Positions 45,491-54,755 of a DNA stretch of 64,000 nt are shown here, one piece after another; the first letter of the stretch is position 1; the number at the start of each line of letters is the position of its first letter. This DNA comes from Pseudanabaena sp. UWO311 (lineage in GTDB: Bacteria > Cyanobacteriota > Cyanobacteriia > Pseudanabaenales > Pseudanabaenaceae): NCBI RefSeq assembly GCF_006937785.1, contig NZ_SJEE01000017.1, positions 47,593 through 111,592 of the forward strand, read 5' to 3'. The notes below the pieces were generated by a model, which saw only the letters and a list, made by a program, of their open reading frames with translations, was not told the DNA's origin and searched no databases. The position numbers and the translations under genes are program-made.

Positions 45491-46537
45491 ATGACAGGTT
45501 TACGTGTAATCATCTGTTCTACTCAAGGAGCTATCGATCTCCAAATTAATGGAGCATTAGGTATTTCCTTTAATGACTTAAATCGCGATCGCGCTTCACG
45601 CATACCAGAAATTTGCCAATTTTTATATCAACAAGGGCTAGACGGGTTCTTGCCTACACTTGTGACTACATCTATTGAGCAAACACATCGATCTCTACTT
45701 GTTCTGGCTAAAGCAATCTCCTATCAAACGCAAAATCCTAATCCTCTCGAAGCCAAAATTTTAGGCGTGCATCTTGAGGGACCATTTCTTCATCCTGACA
45801 AAAGGGGCGCACATCCACAGCAACATTTATTACCGCTGAATCTCGAAACCTTGCAGCAGGTATTAGGTGATTACACCAAAATTATTAAACTTGTTACCCT
45901 CGCGCCCGAACTAGATCCCACAGGCGAAACTATAAAATATCTACGCGATCGCAATATTACTGTCAGTTTAGGACACTCTACGGCTAATGCTGAGCAAACG
46001 AGAATAGCGATCGAGCAAGGTGCAACAATGCTCACTCATGCCTTTAATGCCATGCCAAGTTTGCTTCATCGTGATGTTGGTTTATTAGGCGAAGCAATTT
46101 TAAGCGATCGGGTTTGGTGCGGGTTAATTGCTGATGGCGTTCATGTTTCGCCACAGATGGTAAAACTGCTTTATCGAATGACAAACAAAGTTTTTCTAGT
46201 CAGCGATGCGCTTGCACCTCTTGGCTTAGCTGATGGCACTTATCCTTGGGACGATCGCCAGATTACGATTAAAAATGGCACAGCGCGATTGCCCGATGGC
46301 ACGCTCTCAGGTACGACTCTGCCCCTGATTAAAGCCGTGAATAACCTGATCGAGTGGGGAGTTTGTGAACCAGAAAATGCAATTAAGTTAGCGATCGACG
46401 CTCCGCGTCTTGCCATCAACCTTGAGATACAGGCAGCCGCGCCTCAGAGACTTACTTGGTGTAGGTACTCTTTCTCTTACCATGTTCCGCCTCCCGCACA
46501 ATCCGTCCGTCATTCGTTCGGCTGTGAAATTAACTAA
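45491..46537 (+). CDS. nagA: N-acetylglucosamine-6-phosphate deacetylase, possibly altered at both ends
   Basis: A 348-residue NagA-type amidohydrolase. The barrel is well preserved: IDLQINGALG, the metal Glu in GVHLEGPFLHPDKRGAH, GHSTANAEQ, THAFNAM, ADGVHVS and the catalytic Asp in VSDALAPLGL. It deacetylates GlcNAc-6-P during cell-wall sugar recycling. Most of the N-terminal beta-sandwich of the family (30-50 residues) is missing: the protein reaches IDLQINGA after only 15 residues. The last 35 residues (from about RLTWCRYSFSYH) do not look like the family end. The start may lie elsewhere, or the gene may be damaged. Confidence 0.8.
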   Translation: MTGLRVIICSTQGAIDLQINGALGISFNDLNRDRASRIPEICQFLYQQGLDGFLPTLVTTSIEQTHRSLLVLAKAISYQTQNPNPLEAKILGVHLEGPFLHPDKRGAHPQQHLLPLNLETLQQVLGDYTKIIKLVTLAPELDPTGETIKYLRDRNITVSLGHSTANAEQTRIAIEQGATMLTHAFNAMPSLLHRDVGLLGEAILSDRVWCGLIADGVHVSPQMVKLLYRMTNKVFLVSDALAPLGLADGTYPWDDRQITIKNGTARLPDGTLSGTTLPLIKAVNNLIEWGVCEPENAIKLAIDAPRLAINLEIQAAAPQRLTWCRYSFSYHVPPPAQSVRHSFGCEIN

Positions 46538-46544
46538 GAACCGA

Positions 46545-46581
46545 TTTTTGATTGGCGCGGCTTCGCCGCGCCAATCAAAAA
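46545..46581. terminator. Bidirectional terminator between nagA and accD
   Basis: Perfect 17-bp arms (46545-46561 and 46565-46581) close on TTC with a GCGGC/GCCGC tip, between convergent stops. Confidence 0.85.
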
Positions 46582-46582
46582 C

Positions 46583-47551
46583 TCATAAGCCTAGTGAACT
46601 ATCAGACATAGCATGGGTGACCGACTTAGTAGCACCATTAAGATTTTGATTGGTAGCAATTAACTCTTGATGTTGATGCATTTTTAAAATCATCGCCAAA
46701 CTTTGTTTCAGCTTTGTTCTTGGCACAACCGCATCTACAAAACCATGATCGAGCAAATATTCTGATGATTGGAAGCCATCAGGAATTTTTTGTTTGAGGG
46801 TCTGCTCGATGACTCGTCGCCCTGTAAACCCAATTAAAGCTTTAGGCTCAGCCAAAATAATATCGCCAAGCATCGCGAAACTAGCAGTCACACCGCCCGT
46901 AGTGGGATTGGTCAAAACAGGGATATAGAGCAAATTGGCTTGACGATGACGCTCCAGTGCTGCTGAAGTTTTAGCCATTTGCATCAAGCTCAAAATCCCC
47001 TCTTGCATCCGAGCTCCACCCGAAGCACAAAATATCAAAGCAGGAAAACGTTTTGCCGTAGCAGTCTCGAGCATACGGGTAATTTTTTCACCCACAACCG
47101 ATCCCATACTGCCGCCCATAAAGCGAAAATCCATAACTGCCATTGCAGCGTCACAGCCATCGATCTTGCCAGTTCCAGTGATTACCCCATCGCTTAAACC
47201 AGTTTTTTGCTTATATTCTTTGATGCGATCAATATAAGGCTTACGATCTTTAAACCCTAGAGGATCGCAAGAAGTTAAGTCTGCGTCCATTTCTTGCCAT
47301 GTGCCAGCATCAATTAACTGAGCTATGCGCTCATAGGCATTTACCTGATTGTGATGACCACATTCTGGGCAAACCATCAAATTGATTTTTAAATCCTTTA
47401 CATAGGTTAAAGCGCCACAACTAGAACATTTGTGCCACAAACCGTCAGGAATTTCGCGTTCTTGAGAATTTTGATTTAGATTAGGAGTCTTGCGGTGATA
47501 TGCTTCACCTGCACGGGAACGGGTTTCAGCAAACCAATCAAACAGTGACAT
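46583..47551 (-). CDS. accD: Acetyl-CoA carboxylase carboxyltransferase subunit beta
   Basis: A 322-residue AccD with the N-terminal zinc ribbon ([13 protein letters not shown]...CPECGHH) and the crotonase-like carboxyltransferase core ([49 protein letters not shown]). With AccA it forms the carboxyltransferase that makes malonyl-CoA, the first step of fatty acid synthesis. Length is normal. It is monocistronic, as acc genes are scattered in cyanobacteria. Confidence 0.96.
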   Translation of the reverse strand: MSLFDWFAETRSRAGEAYHRKTPNLNQNSQEREIPDGLWHKCSSCGALTYVKDLKINLMVCPECGHHNQVNAYERIAQLIDAGTWQEMDADLTSCDPLGFKDRKPYIDRIKEYKQKTGLSDGVITGTGKIDGCDAAMAVMDFRFMGGSMGSVVGEKITRMLETATAKRFPALIFCASGGARMQEGILSLMQMAKTSAALERHRQANLLYIPVLTNPTTGGVTASFAMLGDIILAEPKALIGFTGRRVIEQTLKQKIPDGFQSSEYLLDHGFVDAVVPRTKLKQSLAMILKMHQHQELIATNQNLNGATKSVTHAMSDSSLGL

Positions 47552-47661
47552 AGCGGCTCACGGTTTACAGAACAAGCTTTAGTTGTCAATATTGACAGAT
47601 GACAACTGTAGCCAAAAATACAAGTGTAACTTTGTCATCATACAGCGCTTTGCGATCGCAG

Positions 47662-47702
47662 TAAAACTGAAGGGCGATGTGTTACATCGCCCTTCAGTTT
47701 TA
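47662..47702 (-). terminator. dnaK terminator
   Basis: Perfect 19-bp arms (47662-47680 and 47684-47702) close on GTT and overlap the dnaK stop codon at 47700. Confidence 0.78.
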
Positions 47703-49559
47703 TTCTAAGCTGTCGCCTGGTTTTTGTTTCACTCGTTCAACTTGAGAGTATTTCTCAACTGTTTGAGTTACTTCAAATAGGGATTGCTGTAACGGTTTAA
47801 TTGCAGTTTGTAAGTCTTCATAGGTGGCTTCTTCAGCTTCATATAAATTCTTGAGAGCTTCCATGTTTTTTAGCGTAGGTTCGCGCAAACTTGAAGTGAT
47901 GACCGAAGGTCCATTGTCTCTGAGGATTTCTTCAACTGTGCGAATTAAGTTAGATGCTTGGTTCCGCATATTCGCTAATTCACGGCGAGCCTCATCTTCT
48001 TCAGAATAGACTTCAGCTTCCATCCGCATTCTCTCAATTTCGCTAGGGCTCAATCCACCTGTGTTGGTGATGCTAATACTTTGCTCAACCCCAGTATCAA
48101 TATCTCGCGCTGATACCTTGAGAATACCGTTAGCGTCAATATCAAAGGAAACCTCGATCTGCGGAATACCACGTGGTGCGGGACGAATGCCCTCTAGCTC
48201 AAATTTGCCAAGGCTTTTATTGTCCTTTACCATTGCCCGTTCACCTTGAAGCACATGGATTTCTACTGCTGATTGGTTGTCAACGGCGGTGGAGAAAATC
48301 TGGGACTTGCTAGTAGGGATGGTGGTATTACGTTCTAGGTTTTTGGTAAATACACCACCTTGAGTTTCTAGTCCGATTGAAAGGGGAATTACGTCTAGTA
48401 GTAAGAGATCCTTAACCTCGCCGCCTAAGATCCCCGCTTGCACAGCAGCGCCGATCGCTACGGCTTCGTCAGGGTTAACTGACTGATCTGGCTTTTTGCC
48501 ATCAAAAAATCTGGAGATTGCATCTTGTACCGAAGGAATACGGGTGGAGCCACCAACTAAAATAATCCGATTTATTTCTTTCGGTAATAACCCAGCATCT
48601 TTGAGAGCTTGAGCCGTAGGTTCGAGTGTTGATTTGACTAAAGGTGCCGTAATCTCATCAAATTTAGAGCGGGTAAAATCTAGTTCAATGGTCTTTGGAC
48701 CAGTTGCATCTGATGCAATAAATGGCAAGCTAATTAGGGTTGAAGGAGCGCTAGAAAGCTCGATTTTGGCTTTTTCAGCGGCTTCTTTGAGTCGCTGCAA
48801 AGCGGTTTTATCGGCTGCTAAGTCAATTCCTTCTTTTTGTTTAAAGTCAGCAACTAGCCAATCCACGATCATCGCATCAAAGTCATCACCACCAAGGTGA
48901 TTATTACCTGATGTTGCCTTAACTTCAAAAATACCATCGCCAAGTTGGAGCACGGACACATCAAACGTACCGCCGCCAAGGTCAAACACTAGAACAATCT
49001 GATCTTGATCTTGCTTGTCCAACCCATAGGCGAGAGCCGCTGCTGTAGGTTCATTGACAATCCGCAGAACCTCCATGCCCGAAATAGCCCCAGCGTCTTT
49101 TGTTGCTTGGCGCTGAGTATCAGTGAAATAAGCGGGTACGGTAATAACCGCTTGAGTCACTTCTTCGCCTAGATAGTTCTCGGCATCTTGCTTGAGTTTT
49201 TGCAAGATCATCGCCGAAATTTCTTGGGGAGTGTAGGAGCGATCGCCAATCTGGACATCTACGGTATTATCTTTACCCTTGACCGCAGTATAAGGAACGC
49301 GACTGCGCTCCTGTTCAGTCTCATCCCAGCTACGACCAATAAACCGCTTAATACTGTAAACCGTATTTACTGAGTTGGTAACAGATTGGCGCTTAGCAAC
49401 CTGCCCAACAATCCGTTCGCTGCTGTCTTTGACAAAAGCGACAATACTAGGTGTGGTTCGCCCTCCCTCTGCACTAGAGATGACAACAGGTTTACCACCC
49501 TCTAAAACAGAAACACAACTGTTCGTCGTACCAAGGTCGATCCCAATTACTTTCGACAT
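47700..49559 (-). CDS. dnaK: Chaperone DnaK (Hsp70)
   Basis: A 619-residue Hsp70 with the nucleotide-binding signature [17 protein letters not shown], the [14 protein letters not shown] phosphate loop, [16 protein letters not shown] and the substrate-binding half with [13 protein letters not shown]. The C-terminus ends KQKPGDSLE rather than the EEVD-like or long Gly-rich tail of some paralogues. Cyanobacteria have several dnaK genes; proximity to grpE suggests the stress-responsive housekeeping one (dnaK2-like). It lies 115 bases downstream of grpE on the same strand. Confidence 0.96.
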   Translation of the reverse strand: MSKVIGIDLGTTNSCVSVLEGGKPVVISSAEGGRTTPSIVAFVKDSSERIVGQVAKRQSVTNSVNTVYSIKRFIGRSWDETEQERSRVPYTAVKGKDNTVDVQIGDRSYTPQEISAMILQKLKQDAENYLGEEVTQAVITVPAYFTDTQRQATKDAGAISGMEVLRIVNEPTAAALAYGLDKQDQDQIVLVFDLGGGTFDVSVLQLGDGIFEVKATSGNNHLGGDDFDAMIVDWLVADFKQKEGIDLAADKTALQRLKEAAEKAKIELSSAPSTLISLPFIASDATGPKTIELDFTRSKFDEITAPLVKSTLEPTAQALKDAGLLPKEINRIILVGGSTRIPSVQDAISRFFDGKKPDQSVNPDEAVAIGAAVQAGILGGEVKDLLLLDVIPLSIGLETQGGVFTKNLERNTTIPTSKSQIFSTAVDNQSAVEIHVLQGERAMVKDNKSLGKFELEGIRPAPRGIPQIEVSFDIDANGILKVSARDIDTGVEQSISITNTGGLSPSEIERMRMEAEVYSEEDEARRELANMRNQASNLIRTVEEILRDNGPSVITSSLREPTLKNMEALKNLYEAEEATYEDLQTAIKPLQQSLFEVTQTVEKYSQVERVKQKPGDSLE

Positions 49560-49674
49560 ATTCGCCAGTTCCGTTAAAAGCTTTTTTAAAGTTTAGCTTA
49601 ATGAATTTCTGAATAATGTACCCTAATAATGCATTTCAAGATGCAATCGCGATCGCAATCTTGAAATATTTATT

Positions 49675-50433
49675 TTAGTTGGATTCTCCAGAGCTATTTT
49701 CGGTAGCATTTTCAGAAGATGCACTATCATCGCCATCGATTTTCCCAGATGATACTTTAACCAGAGAATGACGCAAAACTCGATCATCGCTGACTAAATA
49801 TCCTGGGCGTAATTCCTCAGTGATTATGCCTTCGCCATATTCAGTCGATGGTTCTTGCATAATTGCTTCATGAAAATTAGGGTCAAAGTCTTGACCGACG
49901 CATTCCATTCTTACTACACCTGTCTCTTTGAGGCATTTGAGTAACTGTTTGTATACCGATTGATAACTTTTGTGAATTGACGCTTCACCGTCTGTTTTTG
50001 GTGAAATTTGTAACTGCGCCCGTTCAAAATCGTCAACTACAGGCAAGATTTTTTTGAGAATCTTGCCTGTAATTGTGCCTTCTTGCTCTTCTTTATCGCG
50101 CTCTGTACGTTTGCGAAAATTCTCAAAGTCGGCATACAGCCGTAAGTATTGCTGCTTGCGATCGTCTAGCTGCTCTCTAAGTGATGTTGACTCAGCGATC
50201 AAACCATTAATTTTGTCTAGCGTTGCGGCGGCGGCGGCGTTTGCTTTACTTACTTCAGGTTTTGATTCGCTCGTTGTAGTCGCAGATCCTTGAGAGCCTT
50301 CTGGGATAGATGTTTCTGGGTTTGCGATTTGATTTAATTCTTCGGTTGCAAGTTGTTGCAGCCGAGACTCAAGTACCTCATCATCTTCGTCGATGAGGTC
50401 GTCAGAAATTAGGTTGTTTTCTTCTTCGATCAT
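49675..50433 (-). CDS. grpE: Nucleotide exchange factor GrpE
   Basis: A 252-residue GrpE. A long acidic N-terminal region (about 90 residues, Glu/Ser/Ala-rich) precedes the coiled-coil helices with RKQQYLRLYADFENFRKRTERDKEE. The beta domain follows, with GQDFDPNFHEAIMQEPS and a GYLVSDDRVLRHSLVKVS end. It exchanges nucleotide on DnaK and is longer at both ends than E. coli GrpE, as usual in cyanobacteria. It is probably cotranscribed with dnaK; no clear CIRCE operator is visible upstream. Confidence 0.94.
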   Translation of the reverse strand: MIEEENNLISDDLIDEDDEVLESRLQQLATEELNQIANPETSIPEGSQGSATTTSESKPEVSKANAAAAATLDKINGLIAESTSLREQLDDRKQQYLRLYADFENFRKRTERDKEEQEGTITGKILKKILPVVDDFERAQLQISPKTDGEASIHKSYQSVYKQLLKCLKETGVVRMECVGQDFDPNFHEAIMQEPSTEYGEGIITEELRPGYLVSDDRVLRHSLVKVSSGKIDGDDSASSENATENSSGESN

Positions 50434-50632
50434 TACGGTGATACTCTTTTAGCGCTTTTTAGACTAGCAGTAAATTGCTAAGAGTTAAAATTTAAGTGTT
50501 AATTTTGACGATTTTAGTCAATTATACCGATTTTACTCTTTATCAGAGACAACGTATAGCAGTTGGTGACATAAACCCAAAAAGTAATGGTAATTACCTT
50601 TTACCACTTTTACTTTTTGATATGTCTAAAAA

Positions 50633-50728
50633 TACTCCCTTCCCACCGAAGAAATAGATATATAAAACCAAGAAATAGCGGTGCGGGGCGAAGCCCCGCA
50701 CCGCTATTTCTTGACTGGGAAAGGAGTA
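50633..50728. repeat. MITE-like palindromic repeat, copy 2
   Basis: A second copy of the element at 3151-3245. Outer repeats TACTCCCTTCCCA (50633-50645) and TGGGAAAGGAGTA (50716-50728) enclose a perfect 19-bp stem (50671-50689 with 50693-50711) tipped GGGGC-GAA-GCCCC. It lies in the 352-base gap between grpE and the GNAT gene. A second, decayed repeat (GACATA..TATGTC) lies near 50568-50626. Confidence 0.75.
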
Positions 50729-50785
50729 TGTCACGGCGATCGCCGTGACATACTATCTAAGGGACTATTTTATTTACCTAAACTG

Positions 50786-51295
50786 ATGGAAATTCAAGAC
50801 GAACGACCAGAAGATATAGATGCAATTCGTACGGTTAATATCGCAGCCTTTGGACGAGATAATGAGGCTAACTTAGTCGATCAGTTAAGGGGAATTGAAA
50901 ATACACTTTCTTTTGTTGCTATAGAATCAGAACAAATTGTTGGTCATATTTTCTTTAGTCCCGTTACGATCGACGAAAAATGCTCTGAAGAATTAATGAT
51001 TCTTGGATTAGCACCATTAGCAGTATTGCCTCAATATCAACGGCGGGGAATTGGATCTCTATTGATTAAACATAGTTTAGAGAAATGCTCTGATTTAGGA
51101 TGCAAAGCTGTGGTGGTGTTGGGATATCCAGAATACTATTCACGTTTCGGATTTATTTCCGCAAAAGAAAAGGGACTAAAGTGTGAGTACCTAGTTCCAG
51201 ATGATGTGTTTATGGTCTTAGAATTGAAAAATAGCGCTTTGGATGGTTGTCGTGGAATCGTCAAATACCGATTCGAGTTCCAAGAATGCGCATAG
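50786..51295 (+). CDS. GNAT N-acetyltransferase
   Basis: A 169-residue stand-alone GNAT. It begins EIQDERPEDIDAIRTVNIAAFG and has the acetyl-CoA loop LAPLAVLPQYQRRGIGSLLIKHSL and the GYPEYYSRFGF motif typical of YhbS-like acetyltransferases. The substrate is unknown. ATG 50786 is the natural start; the longer frame from GTG 50681 would begin inside the palindromic repeat. It is followed by a hairpin. Confidence 0.87.
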   Translation: MEIQDERPEDIDAIRTVNIAAFGRDNEANLVDQLRGIENTLSFVAIESEQIVGHIFFSPVTIDEKCSEELMILGLAPLAVLPQYQRRGIGSLLIKHSLEKCSDLGCKAVVVLGYPEYYSRFGFISAKEKGLKCEYLVPDDVFMVLELKNSALDGCRGIVKYRFEFQECA

Positions 51296-51306
51296 CGATC
51301 GCTTAT

Positions 51307-51367
51307 ATAAAAACCAATATTTTTTGAGGGGTGGCGAAGCCATCTCTGAAAAAATATTGGTTTTTAT
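51307..51367. terminator. Bidirectional terminator after the GNAT gene
   Basis: Perfect 19-bp outer arms (51307-51325 and 51349-51367) with a further paired GTGGC-GAA-GCCA-like tip. It separates the convergent GNAT and kinase genes. Confidence 0.75.
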
Positions 51368-51373
51368 GTTGAT

Positions 51374-53302
51374 TTATGGCAAACAATTAAGAGTTGATTT
51401 TGTAGAGCTCCCAGTCTCAGAGGAGTTACCAGAAGCCAAAGAGCAGAAATATTTACGAATAGTAGGAGTAATATTTACAGCATTAGTAAAATCTGCGGCT
51501 TCGATGCTGCCAATATTTTCAACGATCGCATTGCGAAAATTTGCCCCATTAAGATTTGTCCCTGAAAACTCGATCAGAACTAGTTTCGCAGCTGTCAGGT
51601 TAGCCGAACTCAGATTTGCATTAGAGAGATTTGTCAAGTGTAGCTCCGCCGATCGCAAATCCGCTGAAGATAAATTGGCTTCATCTAAGCTCGCTTCACT
51701 CAAATTAGCGGCACTCAAATTACTTTCACTCAGATTTGCCTTAGCTAGATTTGCCTTACGAAGATTTGCTAGAAGTAAATTTGCTCCCTTGAGATTCGCT
51801 GCATTAAGATCAGCTTCACTCAGATTTGATTTCATTAGCTCTGCTTTTGGTAAAAGTGCTGAGACTAACTTGGTTTGTGATAAGTTTGCTCGCAATAAAT
51901 TTGCTTGAGTTAAATTAGCTTCGGTCAGATTAGAAAAAGATAAGTTTGCGTCAACAAGACTAGCGTTACTCAAATCTGCGCCTCGGAGATCGACTTTAAC
52001 AATTTTAATACCGTTCAAATTCGCATTTTTGAAGATGATTTGGCGCAAATCTACTCGCTCTAAAACAGAACCACTGAGGTTAATATTGCTAAAGTCCTGA
52101 CCTTGTATGCGATCGCCTTGATTGCCAGTCAACTGCATATAGCGAAAATCGCGCTGACCTTCAGCATATTTAGCTTGTAAAGTTGCAGCTGTGATTGGGA
52201 TTAATTTTGGAGTTGCTACAGCGACGGGAGTGGGGGAATTGCTGGGAGAAGGAGAGCTTACTGGCACATTTGTAGGAATGTTCGTTACGGTAGGTTGAGG
52301 TTGCGATAGGTTTGTTTTAACCAGCCAAAAAATAATGCCTACAATAGCGAATACCGATACGCCAAAAACTAAAAACATCTTATATTGCGTAACTATTTTG
52401 TCTTTTCGTAATGGCTGCTCAGATTGGTCTTGCTGATCTTTGCCATGACATCGGCGGATTAGGCGATCGCATAGTTCACGGGTTTCATCATCAGGAATAT
52501 TGGAAATCGACTGAAATACTGGAGACAACTCAGGCTCTTGAAAATCGTTTTGCCGAAAAATCAAATTTTTATTGTCTTCATGAAATGTCTCCCAAAGATT
52601 TGGCTGACTTGCAAGAGCGCGAAGTGATAAGGAAATTACCTCAAAAGAAAATTCATCAAGGCGATCGCTAAAGTCCTTAGAAGAGCGCATAGGGGGCTGA
52701 TAGTTGGGATGCCCCACTTCAAGGGGCGGAGCACCTCGCAATGCGGGGACGTACATACCGTCATAGTCAACCAGCTTTAGCTCTCCCTCAGAGTCAACCA
52801 TGATATTCCCATGCTGCAAATCGCCATGGGCGATCCCCACCTGTTGCAGATCTTTTTGCAGTTGTTTTAATTGCCGATCTAAACGCAATAAGACTTGCGA
52901 ATCGTCAATATGTTCGCCAATATAACGATCTATTTCTGAGCCTTGCACCCAATCCATTTTCAAAATCGGATACCATTCGCCTTTGACGAGGATTCCTTGC
53001 GTCAGGAACTCGAAATCGACTAAGTAGGGAATTTCATGTTGGCTGAGATATTCGCTGATTAACTTGTATCGCTGCTGTACATCTGATTGAGGAATCCTCG
53101 TAAAGCAACGCACTGCCCAGGAACGATTTCCCTTAGTTAGTTTGTAGACAGTGGCGAAGTTTCCCGACCATAACAAGACACGTCCCCGCGAATTTTTGGC
53201 AGTGCTTGCCTGCTTAAGTTCAGGATCGACAAAACAGAGGTGCGGATTTTGCACCGCGATCGTAAAGTCGATATTGAGGGGCCAAGCTTGAATATCTGTC
53301 AT
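51374..53302 (-). CDS. Serine/threonine kinase-like protein with membrane helix and pentapeptide repeats
   Basis: A 642-residue protein. Residues about 40-290 form a divergent protein kinase domain: a loop without a clear glycine triad (SGNFATVYKL), the ATP lysine region, the catalytic GIAHGDLQHGNIMV (HGD instead of HRD) and DFG-like LVDYDGMY. A transmembrane helix follows (about 307-329), then a Pro/Ser/Thr-rich linker. About 40 pentapeptide repeats of A(N/D)Lxx type (about 395-610) form a right-handed beta helix. Its start overlaps the stop of the PP2C gene (ATGA), so kinase and phosphatase are made together. Confidence 0.88.
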   Translation of the reverse strand: MTDIQAWPLNIDFTIAVQNPHLCFVDPELKQASTAKNSRGRVLLWSGNFATVYKLTKGNRSWAVRCFTRIPQSDVQQRYKLISEYLSQHEIPYLVDFEFLTQGILVKGEWYPILKMDWVQGSEIDRYIGEHIDDSQVLLRLDRQLKQLQKDLQQVGIAHGDLQHGNIMVDSEGELKLVDYDGMYVPALRGAPPLEVGHPNYQPPMRSSKDFSDRLDEFSFEVISLSLRALASQPNLWETFHEDNKNLIFRQNDFQEPELSPVFQSISNIPDDETRELCDRLIRRCHGKDQQDQSEQPLRKDKIVTQYKMFLVFGVSVFAIVGIIFWLVKTNLSQPQPTVTNIPTNVPVSSPSPSNSPTPVAVATPKLIPITAATLQAKYAEGQRDFRYMQLTGNQGDRIQGQDFSNINLSGSVLERVDLRQIIFKNANLNGIKIVKVDLRGADLSNASLVDANLSFSNLTEANLTQANLLRANLSQTKLVSALLPKAELMKSNLSEADLNAANLKGANLLLANLRKANLAKANLSESNLSAANLSEASLDEANLSSADLRSAELHLTNLSNANLSSANLTAAKLVLIEFSGTNLNGANFRNAIVENIGSIEAADFTNAVNITPTIRKYFCSLASGNSSETGSSTKSTLNCLP

Positions 53303-54267
53303 GACTCACAATGCACTTCTTTTGCATCCTGAATTTTGAGGCATAGTAAGGTGGTATCGTCGTTGGCTATTTCATGGTGATCGCGCAATTCAGTCACCCA
53401 CTTTGCAAACAAGTCTTGCGTCCTGATCTGCTCTAATTTTACCCAAGGATCTTGATTTGCTTCTATTTGCTTAAAAATCCAACAGGAGATCGCGTCGGTT
53501 GCTAGATAAAAGTGATCTCCGCATTTTGCAACTCCATGAATTTGCGAAATAGTAATATTCGCCGCCTTGATATTGGTTCCGATCAGCCTTGGTCGGTTGT
53601 TAAATTCATGGCTAGTTTGTAAAGGAAAACTTTTTTGCAAGGTGCGATCGCGTACCACAAATAAACAAGAATCTCCCACAGCAAGAGATTTCCAACTTAA
53701 ATCTGCAAAAACTTCTAAGCTCACAAAAGTTGCAAAAGCCCCTTCTCCAGCCTTACGTTTGGCAAACCAAGACAAATCCTGTTGTCCTAACCATTGCTGC
53801 CAAGTTGCTTGTAATGGGATTAGCCAAGTTGTGGCACAGGCATAAACCTCTTGCCAAGGCAACTGGCGATCTGTAAAAGCTGTAACTAATGCCCTTGCCC
53901 ATTCTCTCGTAAAGGAAGACTCAGTCGCCCCATCCGATAAGGCAATCGACATCATTGGATTACGTTGTACACAACCCCAAATATCTTCACATTCGGCGAT
54001 TTCATTGCCTGCTTTCTGCACTGAGAAACTTTGAATAAGCTCAACAACAAACGGTGATTTTTTTGTTTCTAAAGCTTGCAAATTAGGTTTAGCCGATAAA
54101 TCATATAAACTGCGATCGCCATATTTTCGAGTATTGGCAGCGATCGACTTAAAACCAAAATTTGCAGCCCCATACTGAGAATGCGAACTAGAAAAAGAAT
54201 TATTGCAAAAAGATCTAAACACAATATCTGTAGCGATCGGCAATCTGATCAGCAAATTTAAGGTCAC
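53299..54267 (-). CDS. PP2C-like serine/threonine phosphatase
   Basis: A 322-residue PP2C-family protein. Metal-site motifs are ALSDGATESSF near residue 113, LAVGDSCLFVVRD and a final NDDTTLLCLKI. The core is shorter and divergent compared with classic PP2C, as in the TerY-P-type phosphatases of cyanobacteria. The start is GTG 54267. It overlaps the downstream kinase by four bases. The third partner of a TerY-P triad, a VWA-domain protein, is not beside it. Confidence 0.82.
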   Translation of the reverse strand: MTLNLLIRLPIATDIVFRSFCNNSFSSSHSQYGAANFGFKSIAANTRKYGDRSLYDLSAKPNLQALETKKSPFVVELIQSFSVQKAGNEIAECEDIWGCVQRNPMMSIALSDGATESSFTREWARALVTAFTDRQLPWQEVYACATTWLIPLQATWQQWLGQQDLSWFAKRKAGEGAFATFVSLEVFADLSWKSLAVGDSCLFVVRDRTLQKSFPLQTSHEFNNRPRLIGTNIKAANITISQIHGVAKCGDHFYLATDAISCWIFKQIEANQDPWVKLEQIRTQDLFAKWVTELRDHHEIANDDTTLLCLKIQDAKEVHCES

Positions 54268-54285
54268 AGATTAGCACATTAACCA

Positions 54286-54355
54286 AAAAGAAAAGCCGCC
54301 TATGGCGGCTTTTCTTTTCCAAAAAAATAGAGCGTGCCAAGCACGCTCTATTTTT
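54286..54355 (-). terminator. Two adjacent perfect hairpins between ycf54 and the PP2C gene
   Basis: Stem 1: 15-bp arms 54286-54300 and 54304-54318, loop TAT. Stem 2: 15-bp arms 54323-54337 and 54341-54355, loop CAA. Both have A/T-run ends and GC tips. They follow the ycf54 stop (54354) and precede the PP2C start, giving strong insulation. Confidence 0.8.
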
Positions 54356-54698
54356 ACAAGCTAAGAGCCAAAGATGCAAAAGCATCTGGAATTGAGGCAC
54401 TCGGTGCTGTAAATTCACCTGTCACAACAAACTCAAGTCTTAGCTTTAGCCAACGCATTGTATTTGGATCAGTTGTGATGATTGCTGCCGCAGGTTGGGG
54501 AATTTGCTTTTTAATACTTGCCATCTCAGGCGCTTCCAAAAAAGCAGGCTGCTCAACTAACCAAAAATTTATTTCCTTATTGCGTGCTTCAAAATTGCGC
54601 CGCCGCTCCGACAAGGTTTCTCCCAAAGGTTTACCTTCGTCTTCACATAGGTATTTACGGCTAGCAGCCACAAAATAATATTGCTTGGAGTCTGACAT
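54354..54698 (-). CDS. ycf54: Ycf54, Mg-protoporphyrin monomethyl ester cyclase accessory protein
   Basis: A 114-residue Ycf54/DUF2488 protein. Matching blocks are YYFVAASRKYL, EINFWLVEQPAFLEAPEMA, QPAAAIITTD and WLKLRLEFVVTGEFTAPS. Ycf54 binds the aerobic cyclase AcsF and is needed for making the isocyclic ring of chlorophyll. ATG 54698 (MSDSKQYYF) is the right start; the TTG at 54716 adds six residues without support. It is monocistronic and ends at a double hairpin. Confidence 0.92.
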   Translation of the reverse strand: MSDSKQYYFVAASRKYLCEDEGKPLGETLSERRRNFEARNKEINFWLVEQPAFLEAPEMASIKKQIPQPAAAIITTDPNTMRWLKLRLEFVVTGEFTAPSASIPDAFASLALSL

Positions 54699-54755
54699 AA
54701 ATTTTTTTCTTAACAAGGTAATAGCTTGTAAAGCCAGATCTATGTTAACGCTTAT

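Noticed and set aside
50434..50500. Possible CIRCE heat-shock operator before grpE
   Set aside because: Only a loose ACTCTT..AAGAGT pairing is visible; the TTAGCACTC-N9-GAGTGCTAA consensus is not present.
51243..51908. 221-residue plus-strand frame rich in Lys/Phe/Ala repeats
   Set aside because: It is the antisense reading of the pentapeptide repeats of the kinase gene; the periodicity is a shadow.
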